From the IMG/VR virus record IMGVR_UViG_3300030406_000600, positions 1 to 32,948 of that record: 32,948 nucleotides of DNA. The stretch is one strand, 5' to 3'. Position numbers and translations under genes: made by a program. Below are positions 5,779 to 13,308 of the stretch, in pieces (within the stretch, counting starts at the first letter, position 1; each line of letters begins with the position of its first letter). The DNA is from a virus. The notes beneath the pieces were generated by a model. That model saw nothing but the letters and a program-made list of their open reading frames with translations, did not search any database and was not told the origin of the DNA.

Positions 5779-6195
5779 TTATAAATTTTTTGCTTCATTA
5801 AATCCTATAACGAATCCTAATAATTCTTCCTTGCTATTAAATCTTTTTAAATCTGAACCATATTGATTAGAACCAATATTAATAGAATATTTATTAAAAC
5901 TAATCCCTCTTTTTTTAATATCTTCTGTAGTAACCATTGAGGGTACCATAGCTAGTTTATAACCATTTTCTAAAATATATTGAGTAAATAGATAACATTG
6001 CCAAGCATAGTAATATTTATTTTTACATGATAATCTAAAATTAATATTATCTTTATTTCTTTTATACTCTAATTCTGACCTTTCCGTAAATAATTTATTG
6101 CTATCAAATTTATTGTAATCTCTATTATTCTCTAGAAATTTATCTATCTCAATTATTCTAGATTCTATTTTATTTAATTGTTTAATATTTAACAT
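5779..6195 (-). CDS. Hypothetical protein, first gene of the leftward unit
   Basis: A 138-aa protein. Residues 1-50 form a charged coiled-coil-like helix (MLNIKQLNKIESRIIEIDKF). The C-terminal part has an aromatic segment (NKYYYAWQCYLFTQYIL) and ends LLGFVIGFNEAKNL. No family recognised. It is the first gene after the divergent intergenic region, has a clear ribosome site (CTGGAGTAATTAAA before ATG 6195), and follows a plausible promoter at 6225-6255. By position it should be among the earliest expressed genes. Confidence 0.65.
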   Translation of the reverse strand: MLNIKQLNKIESRIIEIDKFLENNRDYNKFDSNKLFTERSELEYKRNKDNINFRLSCKNKYYYAWQCYLFTQYILENGYKLAMVPSMVTTEDIKKRGISFNKYSINIGSNQYGSDLKRFNSKEELLGFVIGFNEAKNL

Positions 6196-6224
6196 TTTAA
6201 TTACTCCAGTTAATTAATAATACT

Positions 6225-6255
6225 ATTATATTACACTATCTGTGAATTAATGCAA
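6225..6255 (-). promoter_or_regulatory. Candidate early promoter of the leftward unit
   Basis: On the minus strand a perfect TATAAT -10 (6230-6225) lies 30 bases upstream of ATG 6195. The best -35 is TTGCAT (6255-6250) with a 19-bp spacer, longer than ideal. Position at the head of a unit that appears to have no other strong start, together with the perfect -10, supports a sigma-70-type promoter read by host RNA polymerase. Confidence 0.45.
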
Positions 6256-6607
6256 GTATATATTAATTATTAAAATAGGGATTAACTAAGCAATAATAAT
6301 ATCTAAATCTGTGCCATTATAATAATACACTATACATACCTATAGCATAGTACACTTACAATAATGTAAGGCTAAAATACAAAACACAATTACATATAAT
6401 TTAAAATAATACCTATTATCTAATATAATTACATAACTTCTATTATAAGATACTTATTAACTAAGTTATAACAATATTAAATATAAAGTTAAAAGTTAAA
6501 TAATATATAAGAAGTAATGCTTAGGATTGTTAAGGTATATGGCATATTAATAAATAAAGAGACTAAATCCTTTACAAAAAAGAACAGGAGCAAGGAGCTA
6601 CTATTTT

Positions 6608-6623
6608 GTTCTCTTTCTGTTCC
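6608..6623 (+). repeat. Isolated copy of the GTTCT double box
   Basis: GTTCTCTTTCTGTTCC has two GTTCY boxes 11 bp apart, one helical turn. It matches the three-copy array at 6738-6806 and lies 130 bp before its first unit. A degenerate inverted copy (GTTCTATGCTTGTTAT on the minus strand) is at 6645-6660. Confidence 0.6.
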
Positions 6624-6737
6624 TTATAGTATCATAGTATCCATATAACAAGCATAGAACAACATTAAACATATATGATACAATCATACCTATTAAGTAT
6701 TTAATAGCATTGTATAGCGATTATATGGAAAGTATTT

Positions 6738-6806
6738 GTTCTCTATATGTTCTAGTTCCTGGTGTTCTCTATTTGTTCTATAATATATTTGTTCTTGCTT
6801 TGTTCC
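6738..6806 (+). repeat. Three iterons of a GTTCT-N6-GTTCY double box
   Basis: Units are at 6738-6753 (GTTCTCTATATGTTCT), 6764-6779 (GTTCTCTATTTGTTCT) and 6791-6806 (GTTCTTGCTTTGTTCC). Starts are 26 and 27 bp apart, and the boxes within each unit are 11 bp apart. An extra GTTCC occurs at 6755-6759. Regular spacing on one DNA face is typical of sites for an oligomeric DNA-binding protein, such as an origin binder, a small terminase or a regulator. Confidence 0.7.
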
Positions 6807-6957
6807 AGGATAGAAGGTTCATTACAAAAATTTATTTTTGAAATTTTTTTTACAAATCGGATGTGGGGTGGTACTGGTGCTAATCTAAAGGCATATATCA
6901 AACACATCCCAAACACCTACTTTTAATTTTATAAAATAGTAAAAAACAAAAAAGGTT

Positions 6958-6986
6958 TTGACATAAGGGTTTAAATTAATTATATG
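6958..6986 (+). promoter_or_regulatory. Candidate promoter of the rightward structural unit
   Basis: A perfect TTGACA (6958-6963) is followed after 17 bp by TATATG (6981-6986). It lies just ahead of the small terminase gene, whose ribosome site TTGGAGGTATGG begins at 7001. A sigma-70-type promoter fits a phage without its own RNA polymerase. The -10 matches the consensus at four of six positions. Confidence 0.55.
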
Positions 6987-7012
6987 TGTGTATAACTGTA
7001 TTGGAGGTATGG

Positions 7013-7384
7013 ATGAAAGGCAGACCAAAGTTTGAACCCACAGAGGAGAATAAGAAGCAGGTAGAATTAGCTGTTGGGTTTGGATTGAATCAGGACCAGA
7101 TTGCAAAATTAATGAGCTGTGATGTTACTACCCTTAGGAAATATTTTAGGCATGAATTAGATGCTGGTAAAGAAAAGTTGGTGATGTCTATTGGCAGTCA
7201 GTTGTATAAGAAAGCTATGAAGGGGGATACTATCTCGGCAATATTTTTAGCAAAAACTAAAGGTGGTTTTAGAGAAACTGTGGAACATGAAGGACTGCCG
7301 AATAACATTACAGTTAGTTTTAATTTAGATAATAAAAAAGAGATTGATGCAGAAGTAATACAGGAAAAAATAACAAATGGCTAG
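7013..7384 (+). CDS. Terminase small subunit-like protein
   Basis: A 123-aa protein, probably the DNA-recognition subunit of the packaging motor. Residues 15-50 form a helix-turn-helix (VELAVGFGLNQDQIAKLM, then CDVTTLRKYFRHEL). The following segment, AGKEKLVMSIGSQLYKKAMK with GDTISAIFLAKTKGGFRE, is characteristic of HTH small terminases. The start at 7013 is chosen because GGAGG lies five bases upstream; an earlier in-frame ATG at 6986 lacks a ribosome site. It is the first gene of the rightward unit and is followed, after four tiny genes, by the large subunit. The iterons 200 bp upstream are possible binding sites. Confidence 0.85.
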   Translation: MKGRPKFEPTEENKKQVELAVGFGLNQDQIAKLMSCDVTTLRKYFRHELDAGKEKLVMSIGSQLYKKAMKGDTISAIFLAKTKGGFRETVEHEGLPNNITVSFNLDNKKEIDAEVIQEKITNG

Positions 7385-7535
7385 AGGTTTATATGCAAAT
7401 ATAAATGCAAAGAGAAAACGCATAGCAGCAGGTTCTGGTGAGAAGATGCGTAAAGTAGGAAGTAAAGGTTCACCAACTAATAAAAATTTTAAACAAGCAG
7501 CTAAGACTGCAAAAAAAAATAAAAGGAAAGGATAA
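7377..7535 (+). CDS. Small basic protein (52 aa)
   Basis: This starts MARGLYANINAKRKRIAAGS and continues GEKMRKVGSKGSPTNKNFKQ, with about 17 Lys/Arg residues and almost no acidic ones. A similar opening (GLYANI.AKRKRI) is, to my knowledge, widely seen in small proteins of marine phages. It overlaps the small terminase end by 8 bases and is one of four consecutive basic small genes before the large terminase. Function unknown; binding to DNA or RNA is plausible from the charge. Confidence 0.75.
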   Translation: MARGLYANINAKRKRIAAGSGEKMRKVGSKGSPTNKNFKQAAKTAKKNKRKG

Positions 7536-7539
7536 TATT

Positions 7540-7656
7540 ATGCCAGGATATGGATATGGAAAAATGAGTAAGAAGATGACCAAGAAACCTATGAAGAAAA
7601 AAGTACGAATAGTTATGGGTAATAAAAATAAAAAATCTAAAAAAAGGACTGCTTAA
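7540..7656 (+). CDS. Very small basic protein (38 aa)
   Basis: A 38-aa ORF starting MPGYGYGKMSKKMTKKPMKK with 17 lysines or arginines. It has the ribosome site AAAGGATAATATT and ends in a TAATG overlap with the next gene. Its MPGYGYGKM opening resembles short, abundant-type basic phage peptides. Function unknown. Confidence 0.65.
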   Translation: MPGYGYGKMSKKMTKKPMKKKVRIVMGNKNKKSKKRTA

Positions 7657-7835
7657 TGAAAGGGGTAAATCATTATTTAAAGGATGGAACAAAACACAAA
7701 GGAGGTATGCACAAAATGCCAGATGGAACTCCTCATACTGGCAAGTCTCATACAAGCAAAAGTGTAAAGCTGTTTCATTATGGTGAACTATCAAAAAAAG
7801 CTCAAATGAAAGCAAGAAAATCTTGGAAAGCATAA
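7656..7835 (+). CDS. Small basic His/Lys-rich protein (59 aa)
   Basis: A 59-aa ORF starting MKGVNHYLKDGTKHKGGMHK, then MPDGTPHTGKSHTSKSVKLF, and ending with a basic helix (KKAQMKARKSWKA). The pattern YLKDGTxHxGxxHKMPDGTxHTGxxH occurs in small proteins next to head genes in other marine phages. It starts in a TAATG overlap and ends directly before the next ATG. It could be a minor virion or DNA-binding protein; function not known. Confidence 0.75.
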   Translation: MKGVNHYLKDGTKHKGGMHKMPDGTPHTGKSHTSKSVKLFHYGELSKKAQMKARKSWKA

Positions 7836-8087
7836 ATGGCTATTGAATACAGAGGTGAAAGATTTTCTGGTTACAATAAACCTAAACGCACTCCAAACAA
7901 AAGTAAAAAATTTGCTGTACTTGCAAGAGCTAATGGACAAACAAAACTCATACGATTTGGCGACCCTAATATGAAAATAAAAAAAAATAGTCCTAACAGA
8001 AGAAAAAGTTTTCGAGCAAGACATAAGTGCGATACATCTCCTCCAAGTAAACTTACAGCTCGATACTGGTCGTGTAAGAAGTGGTGA
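7836..8087 (+). CDS. DUF6321-like small basic protein
   Basis: An 83-aa protein with the conserved stretch FGDPNMKIKKNSPNRRKSFR, then ARHKCDTSPPSKLTARYWSC, close to the DUF6321 family as I recall it. Two Cys and a His (HKC, WSC) might bind metal. It starts one base after the preceding stop and lies immediately before the large terminase, whose ATG follows its TGA. Such genes are common beside terminase genes of marine phages, which suggests a role in packaging or the head, but the function is unknown. Confidence 0.78.
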   Translation: MAIEYRGERFSGYNKPKRTPNKSKKFAVLARANGQTKLIRFGDPNMKIKKNSPNRRKSFRARHKCDTSPPSKLTARYWSCKKW

Positions 8088-8088
8088 T

Positions 8089-9423
8089 ATGCACATAACC
8101 ATTCCTTACACACCAAGACCACAACAAGCAGAATTGCATAAAAATAATAAACGATTTAAAATTTGTGTATCACACAGAAGATGGGGTAAATCTGTTTATG
8201 CAATTACAGAAATATTACGACAAGCATTACAAATAAAAACTGAAAGAAATGATGGCAGGTTTGCATACATAGCTCCTTACTACCGACAAGCAAAAGCTGT
8301 GGCTTGGGATTATTTATTATATTATACAAAAGATATTCCTGGTACAAAAGTAAATCAATCTGAATTACGAGTAGATTTATTAAATGGTAGTCGTATCCGA
8401 TTGTATGGTGCAGGTGATGACCCTGATGCTTTGAGAGGAATATTTTTAGATGGATGTGTTTTAGATGAATTTGCTGACATGTCTCCTAGAATGTGGAGTG
8501 AAGTGATACGACCTGCGTTAACAGATAGAAAAGGTTGGGCAATATTTATTGGAACACCAAAAGGTAGAAATCAATTTTGGCAATTATATGAAGATGCAAA
8601 ACACGACAACGAATGGCATAGAGCAATCTATCGTGCAAGTGAAACAGGTGTAGTAGACCCACAAGAATTAGAAGCAGCAAAAAAACAAATGGGTGAAGAT
8701 GAATATATGCAAGAATTTGAATGTTCATGGGCAGCTGCTATCAAAGGTTCTTACTATGGTAATTTAATTATAGAAGCAGAACAAGAAGGTAGAATTACAA
8801 AAGTAGAAAGAGACCCTGCTTTACCTGTTCATGTAGCATGGGATTTAGGAATATCGGATAGTTGTGCATTATGGTTTTTCCAAGTAACTATGGGTGAAAT
8901 CAGAATATTTGATTATTATGAAAGTGCAGGAGTTGGATTAGACCACTATGTAAAAGTAATGGATGAGATGCAAATAGAATATTGGGGTGATGATTACTTA
9001 CCACATGATGCTAAAGTACGAGAACTAGGTACAGGTAGAACAAGAGCAGAAACTTTAATTAATATGGGTAGACGACCACGCATAGTTCCTAACCATAAAG
9101 TTGATGATGGAATAAATGCTGTACGATTATTGTTGCAACATTGTTATTTTGATGTTAGTAATTGCGAAAACGGACTTAATGCTTTGAGAAATTACCAAAG
9201 AGAATGGGATGATGTAAAAAGAGTATTTAAAAGAAATCCTTTACATAATTGGGCATCTCATGGTAGTGATAGTTTTAGGTACTTAGCTATGTCATACAAA
9301 CATATAAAACCAGAACCAAAACCTAAAGATGTGCAAAAAGAAATGTTACGCACTCCAACATTAGATGAAATGATGGATATGTATGATAGAGAACAACGCA
9401 ATAAACCAGAAAAAAGGATATAA
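8089..9423 (+). CDS. terL: Terminase large subunit (ATPase and nuclease)
   Basis: A 444-aa packaging motor that threads DNA into the prohead and cuts it. The ATPase half has the Walker A variant SHRRWGKS (28-35), Walker B VLDEFADM with D126-E127, and the coupling motif IFIGTPKG (152-159). The nuclease half has the RNase-H-like acidic residues WDLGISDS (D252), LPHDA (D307) and SHGSDSFRYL (D394). Length is typical of the large subunits of small podoviruses. The ribosome site is AGAAGTGGTGAT. All key residues are present, so the enzyme should be active. Which end type it makes (headful or defined repeats) cannot be decided from this sequence. Confidence 0.96.
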   Translation: MHITIPYTPRPQQAELHKNNKRFKICVSHRRWGKSVYAITEILRQALQIKTERNDGRFAYIAPYYRQAKAVAWDYLLYYTKDIPGTKVNQSELRVDLLNGSRIRLYGAGDDPDALRGIFLDGCVLDEFADMSPRMWSEVIRPALTDRKGWAIFIGTPKGRNQFWQLYEDAKHDNEWHRAIYRASETGVVDPQELEAAKKQMGEDEYMQEFECSWAAAIKGSYYGNLIIEAEQEGRITKVERDPALPVHVAWDLGISDSCALWFFQVTMGEIRIFDYYESAGVGLDHYVKVMDEMQIEYWGDDYLPHDAKVRELGTGRTRAETLINMGRRPRIVPNHKVDDGINAVRLLLQHCYFDVSNCENGLNALRNYQREWDDVKRVFKRNPLHNWASHGSDSFRYLAMSYKHIKPEPKPKDVQKEMLRTPTLDEMMDMYDREQRNKPEKRI

Positions 9424-9425
9424 TT

Positions 9426-9548
9426 ATGGCTTATGGTAAAAAAAAGAAACCTATGAATGGTGCTTTAAAAGGTAAGCAAAAAAATTTACCACCAGCATTA
9501 AAGAAAAAAATTATAGCATCAAAAAATAAAAAAAATAAAAAAGGATAA
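9426..9548 (+). CDS. Very small lysine-rich protein (40 aa)
   Basis: A 40-aa ORF starting MAYGKKKKPMNGALKGKQKN and ending KKNKKG, with about 18 lysines. It begins two bases after the large terminase stop and carries part of the ribosome site of the next gene (AAGGAGATATA after its stop). It matches the recurring type of tiny basic protein in this head-gene region. Function unknown. Confidence 0.65.
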   Translation: MAYGKKKKPMNGALKGKQKNLPPALKKKIIASKNKKNKKG

Positions 9549-9557
9549 GGAGATATA

Positions 9558-9941
9558 ATGGCAATTAACTCAGGAATGTATAACAGACCCATGACAGAAG
9601 AAGAAGAAAGAATGATGATGTCTCAAACTTTAAGAGGTAATGATAATATGATGGTGGCAGATGCAAATATGATAGGACCAGGAGTTATGACAGATGCAGA
9701 TGCAGCTATGTTAAATGAAAGGTCAAGAGGAGCAGAACTCATACCACCAGGTGCAGATATGTCTCAATTTAATGATGTAACAGGAACTGGTGTAATTGGT
9801 TCTGGTGTAATGACTGAAAATGAAGCTAATATGCTAAGAAATAATGTATCTCCTATGGGAACACCTATGACACCAGAGCAAATAGATGAAGAAATTATGA
9901 GATTACAGATGCTAAAAAATCAAATGATGATGGGTAATTAA
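9558..9941 (+). CDS. Methionine-rich acidic protein before the portal
   Basis: A 127-aa protein with about 24 methionines. It contains two copies of a short unit, GPGVMTDADAAML and GSGVMTENEANML, and a C-terminal helix (EQIDEEIMRLQMLKNQMMMG). The strong ribosome site AAGGAGATATA precedes ATG 9558. It ends in a TAATG overlap with the portal gene, suggesting coupled expression and a possible role in portal or head assembly. Cyanophage-type genomes also carry short unknown genes here. No function can be assigned from sequence. Confidence 0.7.
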   Translation: MAINSGMYNRPMTEEEERMMMSQTLRGNDNMMVADANMIGPGVMTDADAAMLNERSRGAELIPPGADMSQFNDVTGTGVIGSGVMTENEANMLRNNVSPMGTPMTPEQIDEEIMRLQMLKNQMMMGN

Positions 9942-11899
9942 TGGCAGAAACTAGAGATGAAACAGTAAAACTACAAGGTACTGCACAATACTGGCAGATG
10001 GAACTTGATAGTTCTGACCAATCAGAAAAAGATTGGAGAGAAAGAGGTAGAGCTGTTGTAGCACGATACAGAGATGAAAGAGAAGCAGATGGTTATGGTT
10101 CTGGTTTAACCAAACAATTTAATATTCTATGGTCTAATACAGAAACTATGAAAGGTGCATTATTTGCTCGTATGCCAAAAGCAGATGTGCGTAGAAGATA
10201 CAACGATAACAACCCTATAACAAGACAAGTAGCTATCGTACTAGAAAGAGCATTACAATATGGTAATGAGGTATATGCAGCAGATAAACCTATAAAAGCA
10301 GCAATAGAAGATTATTTATTACCTGGTCGTGGGGTAGTTTGGGTAGTATATGAGCCTATTTTTGTAAAAGAAAAGATACAAGTAGAATCTTTAGATGAAT
10401 TTGGCAACATGGTTATGATAGATAAAGAAGAAGAACGCATAGCTGACCAAAGATGTTATTTTGACTATATAAACTGGGAAGATTATAGAGAAAGCCCAGC
10501 AAAAAGACCAGAAGATGTATATTGGAAGGCAAGAAGGCATTTATTAACTAGAGATGAATTAATAGAAAAAGGTTTTAAAAATGCTAAAGATATACCTTTA
10601 AATTGGTCTCCAGAGCCTACAGAAGGCTATCAAGAAGAATATTCTGAGATATTCTCCAGAGCAGAGGTATGGGAAATCTGGGATAAATATTCTAGTAAAA
10701 GATTTTTTATATCAAGAGGGTACAATGAAGTCTTAGCAGAAGATGATGACCCTTATGAATTAGAAAATTTTTTCCCATGCCCTGATTCATTAGTAGCTAT
10801 AAGAACAAATGAAACAAATGTTCCTATACCAGAATTTACTTTGTATCAAGACCAAGCTGATGAATTAGATAGAATTACAACAAGAATAAGTAATTTAATA
10901 GAAGGATTAAAAAGAAGGGGTATATATGATGCTTCTGTACCAGAATTATCACATTTAGCAGATGCAGGAGATAATGATTTTGTACCATCAGAAAACTTTG
11001 CACAATTAGCAGCAAAAGGTGGATTGCAACAAGTATTTCAGCAAGAAGATATAGCACCTATTGCACAAGTTTTATCTGGTTTATATCAACAAAGAAATCA
11101 AATACTAGATACAATATACCAAATAACAGGCATATCAGATATTATTAGAGGTTCTACAAAAGCTAGTGAAACAGCTACAGCACAACAACTTAAAGCACAG
11201 TTTGGTAGTATGCGTATGCGTAAAAAACAATCTGAAATAGCTGAATATATTAGAGATTTATTTAGAATAAAAGCAGAAATTATAGCAGAACACTATGAAC
11301 CAGAAACTTTAGCAGCTATGACAGCTCTTACTATTACCCCAGAAATGATGCAAATAATGCGTGATGATAAATTAAGAGGATATAGTATAGATATAGAATC
11401 AGATGCTACTATTTTTACAGACGAAGAAGAAGAAAAAAAGACTAGAATTGAGTTTTTATCATCTTTTGGTGCATATTTACAACAAGCTATCGGTATAGCA
11501 AATCAATCACCTGCTTTAACACCATTAGCATTTCAAGCACTACGATTTTTAATGGGTGCATGGAAAGTAGGTAGAACTTTTGAGGATGTGATAGATAGAA
11601 CAGAAGCACAACTAACACAACAAGCTCAACAAGCATTACAAGCTGGTCCACAACCTTCAGAAGCTGAAAGAATTGCAGCACAGAAAATGCAAACAGAGAT
11701 GGCTAAAGAAGAATTAAAACAACAAGGCAAACTAGCAGATATACAAGCAAGAGAAAGAGCTTCTGGCAATAAAGTAGCTACAGAAGCACAATCAAGCCAA
11801 GCAAGGTCTAATGCAAAAAAAGAATTAGCATTATTAGAAAGTGATATGAAAATAGCTGAAGAAATGAATAAGGAAGCAAGAGATGAGTTACAGAGATAA
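9941..11899 (+). CDS. Portal protein
   Basis: A 652-aa portal, the twelve-subunit ring at the head vertex through which DNA enters and leaves. The N-terminal half has the expected features: RYRDEREADGYGSGLTKQFN (residues 43-62), IKAAIEDYLLPGRGVVWVVY (about 118-137) and a helical hinge region near ITTRISNLIEGLKRRGIYDA. It also has the typical DIIRGSTKASETATAQQLKA segment around residues 400-420. The C-terminal 90 residues are an Ala/Gln/Glu-rich coiled coil, a usual barrel/crown region in podoviral portals. It directly follows the terminase block and precedes scaffold and capsid genes. It overlaps the next gene by 17 bases. Confidence 0.93.
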   Translation: MAETRDETVKLQGTAQYWQMELDSSDQSEKDWRERGRAVVARYRDEREADGYGSGLTKQFNILWSNTETMKGALFARMPKADVRRRYNDNNPITRQVAIVLERALQYGNEVYAADKPIKAAIEDYLLPGRGVVWVVYEPIFVKEKIQVESLDEFGNMVMIDKEEERIADQRCYFDYINWEDYRESPAKRPEDVYWKARRHLLTRDELIEKGFKNAKDIPLNWSPEPTEGYQEEYSEIFSRAEVWEIWDKYSSKRFFISRGYNEVLAEDDDPYELENFFPCPDSLVAIRTNETNVPIPEFTLYQDQADELDRITTRISNLIEGLKRRGIYDASVPELSHLADAGDNDFVPSENFAQLAAKGGLQQVFQQEDIAPIAQVLSGLYQQRNQILDTIYQITGISDIIRGSTKASETATAQQLKAQFGSMRMRKKQSEIAEYIRDLFRIKAEIIAEHYEPETLAAMTALTITPEMMQIMRDDKLRGYSIDIESDATIFTDEEEEKKTRIEFLSSFGAYLQQAIGIANQSPALTPLAFQALRFLMGAWKVGRTFEDVIDRTEAQLTQQAQQALQAGPQPSEAERIAAQKMQTEMAKEELKQQGKLADIQARERASGNKVATEAQSSQARSNAKKELALLESDMKIAEEMNKEARDELQR

Positions 11900-12146
11900 C
11901 TACGACAATATAGACTGGACTAAAAGTAATTATAAAGTAGTAAAAGCTACAAAAAGAACAAAATCACACCAAGTTATGGGTGATATACAAGAATTTGTGT
12001 CTCCAATCGATAAATCTGTGATAAGCAGTCGTTCTCAAGTAAGAGAACATGAAAGGAAACACAATGTTAGGCAAAGTGGGAACGATTATACAAGTTCTAC
12101 AAAACCTAAATTTTGGGATAACATGATTAACAATAAAAGAGGATAA
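11883..12146 (+). CDS. Conserved head-region hypothetical protein
   Basis: An 87-aa basic protein. The second half, VSPIDKSVISSRSQVREHER followed by KHNVRQSGNDYTSSTKPKFW, has the pattern of a short protein often found between portal and scaffold genes in marine podoviruses. It begins inside the portal gene and ends just before the scaffold start, with GAGGATAAT serving as that gene's ribosome site. It is possibly a head-assembly factor; no enzyme motif is seen. Confidence 0.75.
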   Translation: MSYRDNYDNIDWTKSNYKVVKATKRTKSHQVMGDIQEFVSPIDKSVISSRSQVREHERKHNVRQSGNDYTSSTKPKFWDNMINNKRG

Positions 12147-12147
12147 T

Positions 12148-13272
12148 ATGACAGAAGAAAGCACTCCTAAACAGGAATCAGCACCAGAAAAAGCACCAAA
12201 TTTAGATGCAGTTTTGGAAGGTGCAATAAATCAAGCACTACCGACTGAAGAAACACCCACACCTGAGGAAGTTAAAAAAGCTCCTCAACCTGACACTCCA
12301 CAAAAAGTGGATGAAACTAATTCCGAAGAATCTGATTCTGATTCATTAGACCAGGTAGCTCCTGAAAATGAAGAAGAAACCCAAGATTCTACAGAAGAAC
12401 CTTCTGATGAAATAGATGATGCTGCTGTAGCTCATGTTCAAGGAGAGGATTCGAAAGAACCCCCACTAGAAGCTCCGAAAAACTGGTCAGAAGATGTAAG
12501 AAGCAAGTTCAAGGATTTACCTCGTGATGCACAGGAGTATATGCTAAAGCGAGATAAAGAGATGACAGCAGATTACACACGAAAGACGCAAGAAGTAGCC
12601 GAACAACGCAAAAGTTTTGAATCATTAGACAAAGTTATAGCTCCAATGAGACAGCAAATTGCAGCAAGTGGTGTAGGAGAAGCCGAATATATCTCCAGAT
12701 TACTTAATGCAGATATGGCACTCAGAAATAACCCAAAAATGGCAATCAAACAATTAGCACAAGGTTATGGTATTGACCTTTCATCAATCGAAGAAACTGT
12801 GGATTGGAATGATTCCGACCCACAAATCACCCAATTACAACAACAAAATCAAGCAATCCTTGCAGAATTAAATCAGTTTAAACGACAAAATCTGCAATCT
12901 GCTAGACAACAGACCGAAGCTCAAATTAATGGTTTTGCTAATACTAAAGACGATAAAGGCAATTTAAAATATCCTCATTTTGACAAACTAAGAGTTAAAA
13001 TGGGTAATTTAATTGATGCAGGAGAAGCAAAAGGATTAGAAGATGCTTATGCTAAAGCTGTACGATTAGATGATGAATTGTATAAACAATCTTTAGATGC
13101 ACAAAGAAAAAGTGCCAAAGCTGAAGAAGATGCGAGAAGAAAGGCAGCAGTTGAAAAGGCTAAAAAAGTTCGACCTAGAACAGCTACTGCACCACCTTCA
13201 GGTTCTGTTAAATCTACAGATTTAGATGCTTTGTTAATGGAATCAATTAGTAAAGCAGGGGTAACTAGATGA
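12148..13272 (+). CDS. Scaffolding protein
   Basis: A 374-aa scaffold by position and composition, located between portal and major capsid genes. Residues 1-115 are extremely rich in Pro, Glu, Asp and Thr and likely unfolded (TEESTPKQESAPEKAPNLDA). The middle (about 120-330) is a long charged helical region (SFESLDKVIAPMRQQIA, LQQQNQAILAELNQF). The C-terminus is basic (KAAVEKAKKVRPRTA), as expected for the capsid-binding end of scaffolds. It would guide prohead assembly and then leave or be degraded. No protease gene is seen nearby. Confidence 0.85.
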   Translation: MTEESTPKQESAPEKAPNLDAVLEGAINQALPTEETPTPEEVKKAPQPDTPQKVDETNSEESDSDSLDQVAPENEEETQDSTEEPSDEIDDAAVAHVQGEDSKEPPLEAPKNWSEDVRSKFKDLPRDAQEYMLKRDKEMTADYTRKTQEVAEQRKSFESLDKVIAPMRQQIAASGVGEAEYISRLLNADMALRNNPKMAIKQLAQGYGIDLSSIEETVDWNDSDPQITQLQQQNQAILAELNQFKRQNLQSARQQTEAQINGFANTKDDKGNLKYPHFDKLRVKMGNLIDAGEAKGLEDAYAKAVRLDDELYKQSLDAQRKSAKAEEDARRKAAVEKAKKVRPRTATAPPSGSVKSTDLDALLMESISKAGVTR

Positions 13273-13308
13273 GTTGTGGGTTAACATTAACTTATAGAGA
13301 GGTATATT

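Larger units (their letters stand above)
6196..7012. other. Divergent non-coding region with promoters and iterated boxes
   Basis: This 817-bp stretch has no credible gene on either strand. It is extremely AT-rich up to about 6580. It contains a candidate leftward promoter (6225-6255), a CTTACA/TGTAAG hairpin (6355-6370), two copies of ATTAACTAAG (6281-6290, 6456-6465) and a tandem AAAGTTA pair near 6485-6499. Next come the GTTCT-box iterons (6608-6623 and 6738-6806) and a candidate rightward promoter (6958-6986). It is the only point from which both transcription units diverge, so it may hold the origin of replication or the packaging start; neither is proven. Confidence 0.7.

Noticed and set aside
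6825-6852. CAAAAA-TTTA-TTTTTG stem followed by eight T, considered as a rho-independent terminator
   Set aside because: The stem is only weak A-T pairs and no gene ends nearby on the plus strand.
6859-6909. GGATGTG/CACATCC inverted repeat, considered as tRNA remnant or attachment site
   Set aside because: It does not fold as a tRNA (no T-loop or anticodon arm), and there is no integrase to use an attachment site.
6885-7106. A 73-codon minus-strand ORF over the rightward promoter
   Set aside because: It overlaps the small terminase gene and promoter, has no ribosome site, and shows no domain.
7501-8122. Several minus-strand ORFs of 80-110 codons opposite the small basic genes
   Set aside because: They are complements of lysine-rich coding text (Phe/Leu/Ser-rich products), lack ribosome sites, and oppose genes with clear start signals.
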